From Spirochaetota bacterium (lineage in GTDB: Bacteria > Spirochaetota > Spirochaetia > Treponematales > Treponemataceae): 50,612 bases of DNA. The notes beneath the pieces are model-generated. The model did not search any database. It was not told the DNA's origin and was given only the letters and a program-made list of their open reading frames with translations. Every line of letters starts with the position of its first letter. Position 1 is the stretch's first letter. Positions 33,114 to 41,183 of the stretch are shown here, one piece after another. A program made the position numbers and the translations under genes. The DNA lies in contig JAEZST010000014.1 in assembly GCA_023443865.1 (NCBI GenBank), forward strand, positions 1 through 50,612. Direction: 5' to 3'.

Positions 33114-33893
33114 TTAGTGAAGCCACTTAGCGGAGATCGCGTCGAGCGTGCCGTCGGCCTTGATCTTGGCGAGTCCGTCGTTGAGTATCTTGAGGGTCTC
33201 GACGTCGCCTTTCTTGACGGCGAGTCCGAGCCACTCGTCGGTGAAGGGCTGTCCGACGATCATGAGCTTGGATTTGTATTCCGCGTTTTGGAGGGCGAAG
33301 TCCGCGGCGATGGGGCTGTCCGCGACAACGCCGGCGATGCGGCCCAGGGCCAGGTCCGCGAAGGCGAGCCCGACTTCGTCGTAGGTGGCCAGGGTAACGC
33401 CCGAGACCTTGGCGACCTCGATGGCTCCGGTGGTGCCGATCTGGGCGCCGACCTTCTTGCCCTTGAGATCGGCGACGGTGGTAACGCCGGCGGTTCCCTT
33501 CGGCACGACGAGAACCTGTCCCGCGTTGCAGTAGGGTTCGGTGAAGTCCATGGTGGCCTTGCGCTCCTCGGTGATGGTGACCGAGGAAGAAATGGCGTCG
33601 TAATCTCCCGCCACGAGACCGGCGAAAATGCCGTCCCAAGCCGTATTGCGAATGACGATTTCCACGCCGGTCGCCTTGGAAATGGCCGCGAGCATATCGG
33701 GGCCGAAACCGACTATTTCTTTGTTCTCGTTAACGAATTCCATCGGCGGCCACGTGGCGTCCGATGCGATAACGAGTTTGGTTTTTTTCGCGGGGGCGGT
33801 CGCGTCTTTGGAACCGCCGGCCCATGCGGCTGTCGAGGCGACGGCGGTAAGGGCCAAGAGAGCGACGAGGGTTGAGAGGGTACGCTTGCTCAT
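33114..33893 (-). CDS. Polar amino-acid ABC transporter substrate-binding protein
   Basis: Family-3 solute-binding protein. Signal peptide at residues 1-25 ending TAAWA, mature start GGSKDA; no lipobox Cys. Family motifs: LVIASDATWPPMEF, GFGPDMLAAISKATG, WDGIFAGLVAGDYDA, TITEERKATMDFTEPY, GKKVGAQIGTTG. 259 aa. ATG follows TAGGAGG. First gene of the operon behind a near-consensus promoter. The amino-acid ligand is unknown; the Trp and Arg-type ligand residues were not resolved. Confidence 0.95.
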   Translation of the reverse strand: MSKRTLSTLVALLALTAVASTAAWAGGSKDATAPAKKTKLVIASDATWPPMEFVNENKEIVGFGPDMLAAISKATGVEIVIRNTAWDGIFAGLVAGDYDAISSSVTITEERKATMDFTEPYCNAGQVLVVPKGTAGVTTVADLKGKKVGAQIGTTGAIEVAKVSGVTLATYDEVGLAFADLALGRIAGVVADSPIAADFALQNAEYKSKLMIVGQPFTDEWLGLAVKKGDVETLKILNDGLAKIKADGTLDAISAKWLH

Positions 33894-33933
33894 GATTTAA
33901 AAATCCTCCTAAGGATAGGTGAAAACGTATTTT

Positions 33934-33983
33934 ATTGTACATATTGATGCATTTACTGTCAACGAAAGTAAATATTTATGCAT
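33934..33983 (-). promoter_or_regulatory. Strong promoter of the amino-acid ABC operon with paired ATGCAT palindromes
   Basis: TTGACA (33957-33962) and TACAAT (33934-33939) are 17 bp apart. The region is clearly AT-rich against its surroundings. ATGCAT occurs in the promoter spacer (33947-33952) and, as part of the palindrome TTATGCATAA, upstream of the -35 (33976-33985). The two are 31 bp apart, about three helical turns: candidate regulator sites, conceivably of ArgR type. No gene is seen in 33894-34139 apart from this and the terminator at 34047-34083. Confidence 0.75.
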
Positions 33984-34046
33984 AATTGCGTTTTTTAGCG
34001 TCGCTTTAGCGCCTTGACTATTTATTAATAAGTATTCTGAAGGCAT

Positions 34047-34083
34047 AAAAAAAACGGGGTTCCCAGCCGTGGAAACCCCGTTG
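34047..34083 (-). terminator. Terminator of the alkaline phosphatase gene
   Basis: Stem CGGGGTTCC with GGAAACCCCG (one bulged base), followed on the minus strand by eight T. It lies about 57 bp after the phosphatase stop. Confidence 0.85.
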
Positions 34084-34139
34084 TTATTAGAATTGTCTTT
34101 CGTCCGTCGCCGTTCTATTGCGCCGGATGTCGCGCGCTT

Positions 34140-35804
34140 TTACTTCATCGCGTCAAAGAGATTTTTCGAAACGTACCAGGTATTTCCGCTCATGACGGCG
34201 ACGCCGTCGGCCTGGATATCTTTTCCGTCCAGCGTGGCGAGGCTCTTGTTCCGCGCGATTCGCAGGGTATGGCTTCCCTTAGTCGCCACGAGAACGGGGT
34301 TTTCCGCGTCGGAATCGTCCTGTGACAGAGTGGCCCCTACTTGGGCGGCGAGCTCTTTGGCGTCGGTAAAGAGGCGATCGGTTGCGGCGTTGAGGTCCAG
34401 TCCCATGGACTCGGCGAGGTACTTCCCTATTTCCGTATTGTCCACGAGGCCGGTAGGGCGCGCGCCCCGTGGATCGAAGGCGTAAAGCACCACGTCCTCG
34501 CCGGTATGTCCCCCGGTGGTATACCCGATTTTTGCCCGCGCGCCGACCATGGGGCCTACGACGTAGTTGAGCGAACCTTTCGAGTAGTTCCGTATCGCCG
34601 CGACTTCCTCGTCGCTTAGGTCGGTAATCCCGAGCTTTTGCGCCACGGTTTGCCTGATCGCCTCGGGGCTGGATGCGGGGGGAAGGAAGGCCTCGAGCCC
34701 TTCTCCGGTGACGGAAGCGGCTTTCAGGGGGTTCACGAAGGCGGTCCAGGGCGTCTTGTCGTATCCGGAACTGATGGAGCGGTCTCCGATGGAAACGCCC
34801 GAGTTGCCGTGATCGCTCGCCGCGATCACGACGGTGTCGTTCCGGGTAGAGGCGAAGTCGAGGGCGGCCTTCACCGCCTTGTCGAAGGCGACCACGTCGG
34901 TCACGAATCCCACGGGATCGTTCGCGTGGGCCGCCCAGTCCACCTTGGAACCCTCGACCATCAGGCAAAACCCGGCCGGGTTTTTCGAGAGAACCTCGAT
35001 CGCCTTGGCCGTCATCTCCTGGAGGGAGGGTTCCGCGGCGGGGTCCCGGTCAAGGTCGTAGGACATGGCGGTCGCCTCGGGCGTTTTGCCGAAGGTGCCG
35101 AAGAGTTTCGCGCCTTGGAAGGCCTTGAGCTCGGCGGTATTCCCGGCGTACGAATAGCCGAGGGCCTTGAGCGCGGCCATCATGTCCTCGCCGTCTTTCC
35201 TCGCGGAAGCGGAGAGGTAGGGCGTGCCGCCCCCAAGCACCACGTCCAGCCGGTTCCAGACGATCTGCTCGGTCAGGTTGTCGTAATTTTTCCGGGAAGG
35301 ATCGTGGGAGGCGAAGTCGGCCGGGGTCGCGTGCATGAATTCGCTGGTGCTCACGATGCCCGTGGCGCGGCCGGAAAGGCGCGCTCCCTCCATAAGGGTC
35401 GCGAGGGGCCGTCCCGCGACGAGCGGATCGGGATCGCCGGCGCCGGGCATGCTGTACGTTTTGCCGGAAGAGGCGATATTGCCGGTCTGTGACTTCCAAC
35501 CGGTGGCGAAGGCGGAACCCGCGGGCGCGGAGTCGGCGATGGTGCCGTCGGAACTCCAGGTGCTCACCAAGCCGCAAGCGAGATCGTCCAGGGCGAGGGG
35601 GCTTCCGGCGTAAAACCGGGCAAGGGTCGTTCCCGCCACGCTCATGCCGTCCGGAATCAGAATGATCACGTTCCGAACGGGTTTCGTCGGGGCTCCCGCC
35701 GCGTCCTTGGCCTCGCCGGCCGCTTCTTTCGATCCCCCGGCCCACGTCGCGGTAAGCGATAGGCATCCGGCCGCGAGAAGGGCGATACGTCTAACCTTTT
35801 TCAT
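34140..35804 (-). CDS. Alkaline phosphatase (PhoA superfamily), exported
   Basis: Phosphomonoesterase for phosphate release outside the inner membrane. Signal peptide residues 1-21, mature start GGSKEAAG followed by an Ala/Lys linker. Metal and nucleophile motifs: IPDGMS (D52), nucleophile S92 in IADSAPAGSAFATGWKS, EGSKVDWAAH, ASDHGNSG, and TTGGHTGEDV with the last metal His. 554 aa, longer than E. coli PhoA, with a C-terminal domain resembling a copper-amine-oxidase-like fold (about 490-554; tentative). ATG follows AAGGAGA at 11 bp. No Pho box was recognised. Confidence 0.93.
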   Translation of the reverse strand: MKKVRRIALLAAGCLSLTATWAGGSKEAAGEAKDAAGAPTKPVRNVIILIPDGMSVAGTTLARFYAGSPLALDDLACGLVSTWSSDGTIADSAPAGSAFATGWKSQTGNIASSGKTYSMPGAGDPDPLVAGRPLATLMEGARLSGRATGIVSTSEFMHATPADFASHDPSRKNYDNLTEQIVWNRLDVVLGGGTPYLSASARKDGEDMMAALKALGYSYAGNTAELKAFQGAKLFGTFGKTPEATAMSYDLDRDPAAEPSLQEMTAKAIEVLSKNPAGFCLMVEGSKVDWAAHANDPVGFVTDVVAFDKAVKAALDFASTRNDTVVIAASDHGNSGVSIGDRSISSGYDKTPWTAFVNPLKAASVTGEGLEAFLPPASSPEAIRQTVAQKLGITDLSDEEVAAIRNYSKGSLNYVVGPMVGARAKIGYTTGGHTGEDVVLYAFDPRGARPTGLVDNTEIGKYLAESMGLDLNAATDRLFTDAKELAAQVGATLSQDDSDAENPVLVATKGSHTLRIARNKSLATLDGKDIQADGVAVMSGNTWYVSKNLFDAMK

Positions 35805-35942
35805 ACGCGTTTTGTCTCCTTATGGTGTCGCGCGAAAGCCGTTACGGCGATCGCGGGGCTATTGACGCCAGTTTCTAGGAGACGCGTTAAAATCGTGATA
35901 GGGGAGGGCTAAAAAAACGTGAAAAGCGGTCGTTCGCTCGGC

Positions 35943-37628
35943 CTATAATACGGAAATGCGGTTCCTTCCGGTCCGCTTCGCCTGATACAGCGCCGCGTCG
36001 GCCCGGAGGAAGATACCGTCGAACGAGTCGCCCGAACGGCTCGAGGTTATGCCGGCGCTCACGGATACGTGAATCGGCTGTCCCTGCTCGGAATACACGA
36101 AGTCGGCATGCATGGCCTCCCGGATGGATTCCGCGATGGACATTGCCGCGCGCTCCGTGGCGCCCGGCAGGAAGATCAGGAATTCGTCGCCACCGTACCG
36201 GCAGGCGATGTCGCTCTTGCGCACGTTATTCCGTATCTTCGTTCCCAGTTTGGTAAGGAACATGTCGCCCACCAGATGGCCGTAGGTATCGTTGACTATC
36301 TTGAAATTGTCTATATCGATCATGATAACCGCCGATTCCGGGGGAATATCTTCCTCGCTCGAGAGCCGCTGTATGAGATCGTTCAGGTAGTGGCGGTTAT
36401 AGAGGCCGGTCAGCGAGTCCGTGTGGGAAAGCTTCTGGTAATAGCGTTCCCGTTCGATGTGCTCGTCCTTCTCCAAAAGCTCGCGGCGGAATTGGTCGAA
36501 AATCGCGAGGGTGAACAGCAGGGTATCGATGGAGGTTCCCATCATGAAGATATAATTCGAGGGGAGGTAGGACTCCAGGTATGCCGAGGTTGACCATACG
36601 AGGGTCCCGGTAAATAAAAAACACCAGGCCAATAGGTAAAAGCGCACCTGGCGCATGCCCGTGAAATAGAGGTAGGTCGTGGTGGCCAAAATGACGAGCG
36701 GCACGAGAAAGCCCGTAACGTACGCGATTTGGTTTGCCAGGAAGTTGAGCTGCGCGCAGCCGAGAACGGTTTGCCCGATAAAGAGAACGATGCCGCCGTT
36801 GAGGATCCTGTGCATGACCGGCATTCGTTCCTTGAGCTCGAGAAAGCGCTGCGCGAAGAGCATCATGAAGGTGCCGAACCCGCCCAGCGATATCCAGACT
36901 ATCGCTTCCAGAATGGGAAAGGGAATCGGCAGGAACCAAAGGAAGCCGTGCACGCGCACATGATAGAGGAAGAGGAAGGCGATATAGGCAAGATAGGTGA
37001 GAAAGTTCGCGTTTCTGATGGCCAGCCAGGTAAAAAGGTTCACGAAGAATACGGTAATCAGCACGCCGAAGAACACCCCGAATATCAAGCTGTCCGTATT
37101 CGCGTCCGCCAGGGCTTCGCCGACGGTGAGAATCGAAAGGGGAACCAGCATGATCGTGTTGGTTCTGACCCGAATCAGCACGGTCTCGCCGGGAATGCAG
37201 TCCGCGGGGACGGGTACGTTCCAGAGCCGGGTCTTTATGGGTACCTGGGCCGAGGGCACCTTCTTTCCGAGCAAGACCGGCTGGTGGCCCCGAAAATAAA
37301 CCCGTAGGTCCTCGGCGCTGGCGCTCTCGATATGGACGAACGCGTTTCCCGGGGCGGGGTTCGCGGGAAGGCGGAACTTAATCCAATACGTGTCCTTGGT
37401 TCGGTTCGCGTAGAGCCGGGGACGGGCCAGGGGCGTCCACGTTCCCTGGGCCGCTTGCTCCGGGGTTTCCGTTCCCGAGGGATCGACGTGAAACGCGGGC
37501 GCGAGTACCCGCGCGGCCTGAGGGGTTATTTCCGCCCTTGGCAGATAGGCTAAAAACATGGCCCCGGCTATGGCGATTGCGGATATGAGAAATAGGATTA
37601 TATCTTTTTTTGCGTAATGTATTTTCAT
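35943..37628 (-). CDS. 7TMR-DISM diguanylate cyclase (GGDEF)
   Basis: Membrane c-di-GMP synthase. One N-terminal helix, a periplasmic 7TMR-DISMED2-like beta domain (about residues 45-180; YANRTKDTYWIKF, TVLIRVRTNTIMLVPL), seven helices (about 185-390), and a GGDEF domain (about 400-561) with intact RYGGDEFL and an RKSD inhibitory site five residues before it, so the enzyme should be active and product-inhibited. The ATG at 37628 is chosen because an upstream TTG (37679) is itself part of the -35 box. 561 aa. Monocistronic, divergent from the sigma-54 cluster. Confidence 0.93.
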   Translation of the reverse strand: MKIHYAKKDIILFLISAIAIAGAMFLAYLPRAEITPQAARVLAPAFHVDPSGTETPEQAAQGTWTPLARPRLYANRTKDTYWIKFRLPANPAPGNAFVHIESASAEDLRVYFRGHQPVLLGKKVPSAQVPIKTRLWNVPVPADCIPGETVLIRVRTNTIMLVPLSILTVGEALADANTDSLIFGVFFGVLITVFFVNLFTWLAIRNANFLTYLAYIAFLFLYHVRVHGFLWFLPIPFPILEAIVWISLGGFGTFMMLFAQRFLELKERMPVMHRILNGGIVLFIGQTVLGCAQLNFLANQIAYVTGFLVPLVILATTTYLYFTGMRQVRFYLLAWCFLFTGTLVWSTSAYLESYLPSNYIFMMGTSIDTLLFTLAIFDQFRRELLEKDEHIERERYYQKLSHTDSLTGLYNRHYLNDLIQRLSSEEDIPPESAVIMIDIDNFKIVNDTYGHLVGDMFLTKLGTKIRNNVRKSDIACRYGGDEFLIFLPGATERAAMSIAESIREAMHADFVYSEQGQPIHVSVSAGITSSRSGDSFDGIFLRADAALYQAKRTGRNRISVL

Positions 37629-37649
37629 TATTTTACTTTCGAATGCGCC

Positions 37650-37679
37650 ATTATCCCCCCTGGCCTCTCGGTTTGTCAA
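37650..37679 (-). promoter_or_regulatory. Promoter of the diguanylate cyclase gene
   Basis: TTGACA (37674-37679) and GATAAT (37650-37655) are 18 bp apart on the minus strand. The expected start near 37643 leaves about 14 nt of leader before the ATG at 37628, with no clear Shine-Dalgarno. This promoter excludes the TTG at 37679 as start codon. Confidence 0.75.
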
Positions 37680-37807
37680 ACTGACGCGCGGCGTTCTATG
37701 GGCAAGAATTACCCAACCGGGGAATTTTTTGCGCGATCAGGTTCAGGACATAGCTCAAAATACCCCTTATATCACGCGAAAAGGCAAAAAAAAGGGCGAA
37801 AACCCGG

Positions 37808-37824
37808 TTGGCACGCTTTTTGCA
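37808..37824 (+). promoter_or_regulatory. Consensus sigma-54 (-24/-12) promoter
   Basis: TTGGCACG (37808-37815), four bases, then TTGCA (37820-37824): GG and GC are 10 bp apart and every consensus base is present. The expected start near 37836 is 50 nt upstream of the small exported protein. An NtrC-type activator is encoded two genes downstream. The 130 bp upstream (37680-37807) is gene-free and should hold the activator sites; I could not define them. Confidence 0.85.
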
Positions 37825-37885
37825 GAATACTAACCGAACGCTAACCGCCCGTTGGCGCATCACAGTCTTTTTTTAGGAGTTTCGT

Positions 37886-38368
37886 ATGAAAAAGCTTACT
37901 GCCCTCGTATTTCTTTTGGCTGCGGTTACCGCAAGCACCTTTGCCGCCGGCGCGCGGGACAGCGCGACCGTTGAAGGCAAACTCGCCCTGACCGGCAGCG
38001 TTCCCACCGTCGTATCCGGAAAGGACGTATACCTCCTTCCCTCCGGCCCCTTCTACCAGCTCGCCTGGCAGAACGGCATCAAGGTAGGCGACACGATCAA
38101 GGTGGAAGGGTACGTCGGTACGGCGATCGGCGCCGATGCCGCGAAAGACTCGGACCTTCCCGCCGAGGCAAAGCCCGTAATGCCCTCCAAGGTCTGGGTG
38201 AACGGCAAGGCCCTTTCCCTGGATAACCTCGGCTTCGGCCCCCGCGGCGGAACCGGGCGGGGCTTCGGAGGCGGCTATTGCTTCGACGGAGACGACGATC
38301 GCGGATACGGCCCCGGCATGATGGGCGCTCGCGGCGGCCGCGGCGGCTACGGAATGGGTCGCCGTTAA
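37886..38368 (+). CDS. Small exported protein with Gly/Met/Arg-rich tail, sigma-54-controlled
   Basis: 160 aa. Signal peptide residues 1-20 (MKKLTALVFLLAAVTASTFA), mature start AGARDS. Residues 30-110 are a compact beta-rich domain (LTGSVPTVVSGKDVYLLPSG, VGDTIKVEGYV) that looks like a small OB-type fold; the tail from about 115 is Gly/Arg-rich with one Cys, an acidic DGDDD run, and GPGMMGARGG. I do not recognise a family. ATG follows TTAGGAG. Position, sigma-54 promoter and the following kinase/activator pair resemble zraP with zraSR, so a periplasmic stress or metal-binding accessory role is inferred. Confidence 0.75.
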   Translation: MKKLTALVFLLAAVTASTFAAGARDSATVEGKLALTGSVPTVVSGKDVYLLPSGPFYQLAWQNGIKVGDTIKVEGYVGTAIGADAAKDSDLPAEAKPVMPSKVWVNGKALSLDNLGFGPRGGTGRGFGGGYCFDGDDDRGYGPGMMGARGGRGGYGMGRR

Positions 38369-38385
38369 TTCTCCCCTCCCGAACC

Positions 38386-38434
38386 GTACCCCGTTTCGGT
38401 CTCGCGATTTGATCGCGGCGCCGAAGCGGGGTAC
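38386..38434 (+). other. Long intercistronic inverted repeat (14 bp plus 6 bp stems)
   Basis: GTACCCCGTTTCGG (38386-38399) pairs with CCGAAGCGGGGTAC (38421-38434), one T-G wobble. Inside it CGCGAT (38403-38408) pairs with ATCGCG (38412-38417) around TTG. No T-run follows. It begins 18 bp after the small-protein gene and overlaps the kinase promoter. It could be an RNA processing or stability hairpin, or a DNA operator. Confidence 0.75.
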
Positions 38435-38437
38435 ACT
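38409..38437 (+). promoter_or_regulatory. Sigma-70-type promoter of the sensor kinase gene
   Basis: TTGATC (38409-38414) and TACACT (38432-38437) are 17 bp apart, and the -10 ends 10 bp before the ATG at 38448. It gives basal expression of the kinase and activator independent of the sigma-54 promoter. The boxes lie in the apex and right arm of the inverted repeat at 38386-38434. Confidence 0.6.
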
Positions 38438-38447
38438 TGTCGTTGAA

Positions 38448-39737
38448 ATGAAAGAAGGAATCTTCGGAAAAATTATCGTATTCCCCGCGGTTTTGGCCGT
38501 GGCCCTTACCCTCTTTCTCGCCGTTCTGGTCCTTCGCCAGGAAGACGCGCGGCGTCGGGACGGGCTCGATATGGAAGCCTTCCAAATTCTCGCCGGCGTG
38601 ACCGACCTATGGAACGAAACCGGGACCTTCGACCCGGGGCTATGGCGCGGCGTGGCGGGTTTCGGGGTTTACGGCGCCGGGGGCGCGGCGGTATACGCCT
38701 GGGGCACCGCGCCCCGCGCCCTGTACGCGTCGCGGCTCGCGGCCCCCGGGGGAGAAACCCTGCTGGAAGGCGATTCCCTCCGCCTCGTGCGGCGAATCGG
38801 GACCGCACCGAGCTATCGGGGCGCAGAGGGCCGCCGGAATATGATGGGCGCGGGCGGCATGGGCATGGGCATGATGGGCTCGCCCATGGCCCCGTCCCGC
38901 TACGTCCTCATCGACCTGGACGTGTCCGAGCGGCTCCGGCAGCGCACGCCACTCCTTTATCTCGTTTCCTTCCTGCTCGCCCTCTTCGTCGCCTTGGTCG
39001 TCCTCGTCGTCCTTTTTTACCGGCGCCTCGCCGTATACCGCGAACGGGAACGCGAAACGGCCCATCTCGTCCAGCTCGGCGAGGCGGCGCGCACCCTTGC
39101 CCACGAAATCAAGAACCCCCTGGGGGTAATCAAGGTCCAGTGCGCCACGTTGAAACGCACCGTTGGCGAGGACCGCGCGAAAAACGTAACCGTCATAGAG
39201 GAAGAAACCGACCGGTTGGCCCAATTGACCGACCGCGTCCGCGACTTTCTTCATTCGTCCCCCGGCAGGCCGGAAACCAGGAGCGCCCGCTCCTACCTTG
39301 ATCAAAGCCGCGACCGTTGGGGCGACCGGCTTTCCGTCGCAGAACCGGGGGAAGATTCGGCGCGCTGCGCGGTTTCCATGGACCCCGCGCGGCTCACCCA
39401 GGTTTTGGACAACCTGATCGCCAACGCCCTGGAGGCGACCGCGGCCACCGCCCTCCCCGAAACGGCCCTTCCCGAGCTAAGCCTCGCGTGCCGCAGGGGC
39501 CGCGTCTCGTTTTCGGTCGCTGACCGCGGCACGGGCGTGGCGGAGGAATATCGGTCCCGGCTTTTCCGCCCCTTTTTCACCACCAAGGCCACGGGTTCCG
39601 GAATCGGATTGGCGCTGGCCCGACGCTTTGCCGAGCAGGCGGGGGGCTCCCTTTCCTGGTCCGACCGTCCCGGTGGCGGCAGCGTATTCACCGTAACCCT
39701 GCCGGCCGCGGCCGGCGTGAAAGGAACGAACCCATGA
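38448..39737 (+). CDS. NtrB/ZraS-type sensor histidine kinase with Met-rich periplasmic region
   Basis: 429 aa. Helix 1 about residues 8-30, periplasmic domain about 31-160, helix 2 about 165-190. The periplasmic end carries NMMGAGGMGMGMMGSPM, a Met-rich stretch of the kind that binds Cu(I)/Ag(I). HisKA with H219 in TLAHEIKNPLG; HATPase motifs DNLIANALEAT, DRGTGV, GSGIGLALARR. ATG at 38448 is preferred to an upstream in-frame TTG that lies in the -35 box. Its stop overlaps the activator start (ATGA, 39734-39737), so the two are a pair. Metal sensing is inference. Confidence 0.9.
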   Translation: MKEGIFGKIIVFPAVLAVALTLFLAVLVLRQEDARRRDGLDMEAFQILAGVTDLWNETGTFDPGLWRGVAGFGVYGAGGAAVYAWGTAPRALYASRLAAPGGETLLEGDSLRLVRRIGTAPSYRGAEGRRNMMGAGGMGMGMMGSPMAPSRYVLIDLDVSERLRQRTPLLYLVSFLLALFVALVVLVVLFYRRLAVYRERERETAHLVQLGEAARTLAHEIKNPLGVIKVQCATLKRTVGEDRAKNVTVIEEETDRLAQLTDRVRDFLHSSPGRPETRSARSYLDQSRDRWGDRLSVAEPGEDSARCAVSMDPARLTQVLDNLIANALEATAATALPETALPELSLACRRGRVSFSVADRGTGVAEEYRSRLFRPFFTTKATGSGIGLALARRFAEQAGGSLSWSDRPGGGSVFTVTLPAAAGVKGTNP

Positions 39738-41182
39738 CCGATACCGGCGAAAAGGCCCGCTCTCGGGCCCTCATCGTGGACGACGAAAAAAACCTTCGGG
39801 AATCCCTGGCGGAATTTCTCGCCCTGGACGGCTACGATTCCTTATTAGCCGCCTCGGGGGAGGAAGCCCTCGACGTATTGTCCCGGGAGACCGTGGACGC
39901 CGTGATACTCGACCTCCGCATGGGAGGCATGGACGGCCTTGAGACCCTGTCGCGCATCGGCGATTCCGGCCCCGGCGTGCCCGTTATCATGATGAGCGCC
40001 CACGGCGAGATCGGCGACGCCGTTGAAGCCATGAAAAAGGGGGCCGTGGACTACCTCGTGAAGCCCTTTGACCCCGCGGAACTGAGCGTCCGGCTTCGGA
40101 AGGCCATTTCCGACGGCCGTTTGATCCGCCTGGCCCGACTCGGCGAGCGCATGGGCGAAACCTCCCGCGAAAGGCCCGGCGAAGCCGGCTGGCTGGGGGA
40201 CGACCCCGCCATGGTCCCCGTTCGCGACCTGATCCGCCGCGCCGCGCCCGCCTCTTCCACGGTGCTCATTACCGGCGAAAGCGGAACGGGAAAGGAAGTG
40301 ATCGCCCGGGAATTGCATCGGCAAAGCCCCCGTGCCGCCGGGCCCTTCGTCCCGGTCAACGTGGGCGCCATACCCGAAAGCCTCCTGGAAAGCGAGCTAT
40401 TCGGCCATGAAAAGGGCTCATTTACCGGCGCGGACTCCCGCAGGACCGGGCTTTTCGAGCTCGCCTCGGGCGGCACCCTCTTCCTGGACGAATTGGGCGA
40501 AATGCCGGCTGCCATGCAGGTCAAGCTCTTGCGGGTGCTTCAGGAACGCGTCGTGACCCGCGTCGGGGGAAGCAGGCCCATCCCGGTGGACGTTCGCATC
40601 GTGGCCGCCACCAACCGCGACCTGGAAGCCCTGGTGCGCTCCGGGACCTTTCGCGAAGACCTTTATTTTCGGGTAAACGTTATTCGATTGAAAATTCCGC
40701 CGCTGCGGGAGCGGAAAGCCGACATACCGGCCCTCGCCGGGCTTTTCCTGGCGCGGTTCGCCCGGCAGAACGGCAAACCCGTCGCCTCCTTCGCCCCCGA
40801 CGCCCTCCGCGCCCTCAACTCCTACCGCTTTCCGGGAAACGTGCGCGAATTGGAAAATATCGTGGAACGGGCGGTCATCCTCTGCGAGGGAACCGAGATC
40901 GCCCCAAGCGACCTGTTTATGGAAACCTTTCAATCATTGCGGGACAAAGGGGGCGGGGCCGAGGGCGCGGGAACGGGCGACGGGGCCAGCGGGGGCGAGC
41001 CGTGGCGCTCCAAGACGGGTCGAGACTCGCTCAGCATCCGCGAGGCGGAAAGGCAAGCGGTTATCGCCGCCCTGGAGCGAAACGGCGGGCATCGGGAACG
41101 GACCGCGCGGGACCTTGGCATTTCCCGGCGGACCCTCCTCAATAAAATGCGCGAATTCGACCTCTTTTCGGAAGGCCGGTGA
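39734..41182 (+). CDS. NtrC-family sigma-54-dependent response regulator
   Basis: 482 aa: receiver domain (ALIVDDEKN, phospho-acceptor D60 in VILDLRMGG, K in YLVKPFD), AAA+ domain with Walker A GESGTGKE, sigma-54 contact loop GSFTGA (Ser in place of the usual Ala of GAFTGA), Walker B GGTLFLDELGE, R-finger region FREDLYFRVNVIRL, and a Fis-type helix-turn-helix RTARDLGISRRTLLNKMREF. It would activate the -24/-12 promoter at 37808. The linker before the helix-turn-helix is Gly-rich (GGGAEGAGTGDGASGGE). Confidence 0.95.
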   Translation: MTDTGEKARSRALIVDDEKNLRESLAEFLALDGYDSLLAASGEEALDVLSRETVDAVILDLRMGGMDGLETLSRIGDSGPGVPVIMMSAHGEIGDAVEAMKKGAVDYLVKPFDPAELSVRLRKAISDGRLIRLARLGERMGETSRERPGEAGWLGDDPAMVPVRDLIRRAAPASSTVLITGESGTGKEVIARELHRQSPRAAGPFVPVNVGAIPESLLESELFGHEKGSFTGADSRRTGLFELASGGTLFLDELGEMPAAMQVKLLRVLQERVVTRVGGSRPIPVDVRIVAATNRDLEALVRSGTFREDLYFRVNVIRLKIPPLRERKADIPALAGLFLARFARQNGKPVASFAPDALRALNSYRFPGNVRELENIVERAVILCEGTEIAPSDLFMETFQSLRDKGGGAEGAGTGDGASGGEPWRSKTGRDSLSIREAERQAVIAALERNGGHRERTARDLGISRRTLLNKMREFDLFSEGR

Positions 41183-41183
41183 C

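Noticed and set aside
37629..37679. Extended N terminus of the diguanylate cyclase from the TTG at 37679
   Set aside because: The TTG is part of a TTGACA -35 box with GATAAT 18 bp downstream, so this region is promoter. The first transmembrane helix starts soon after the ATG at 37628.
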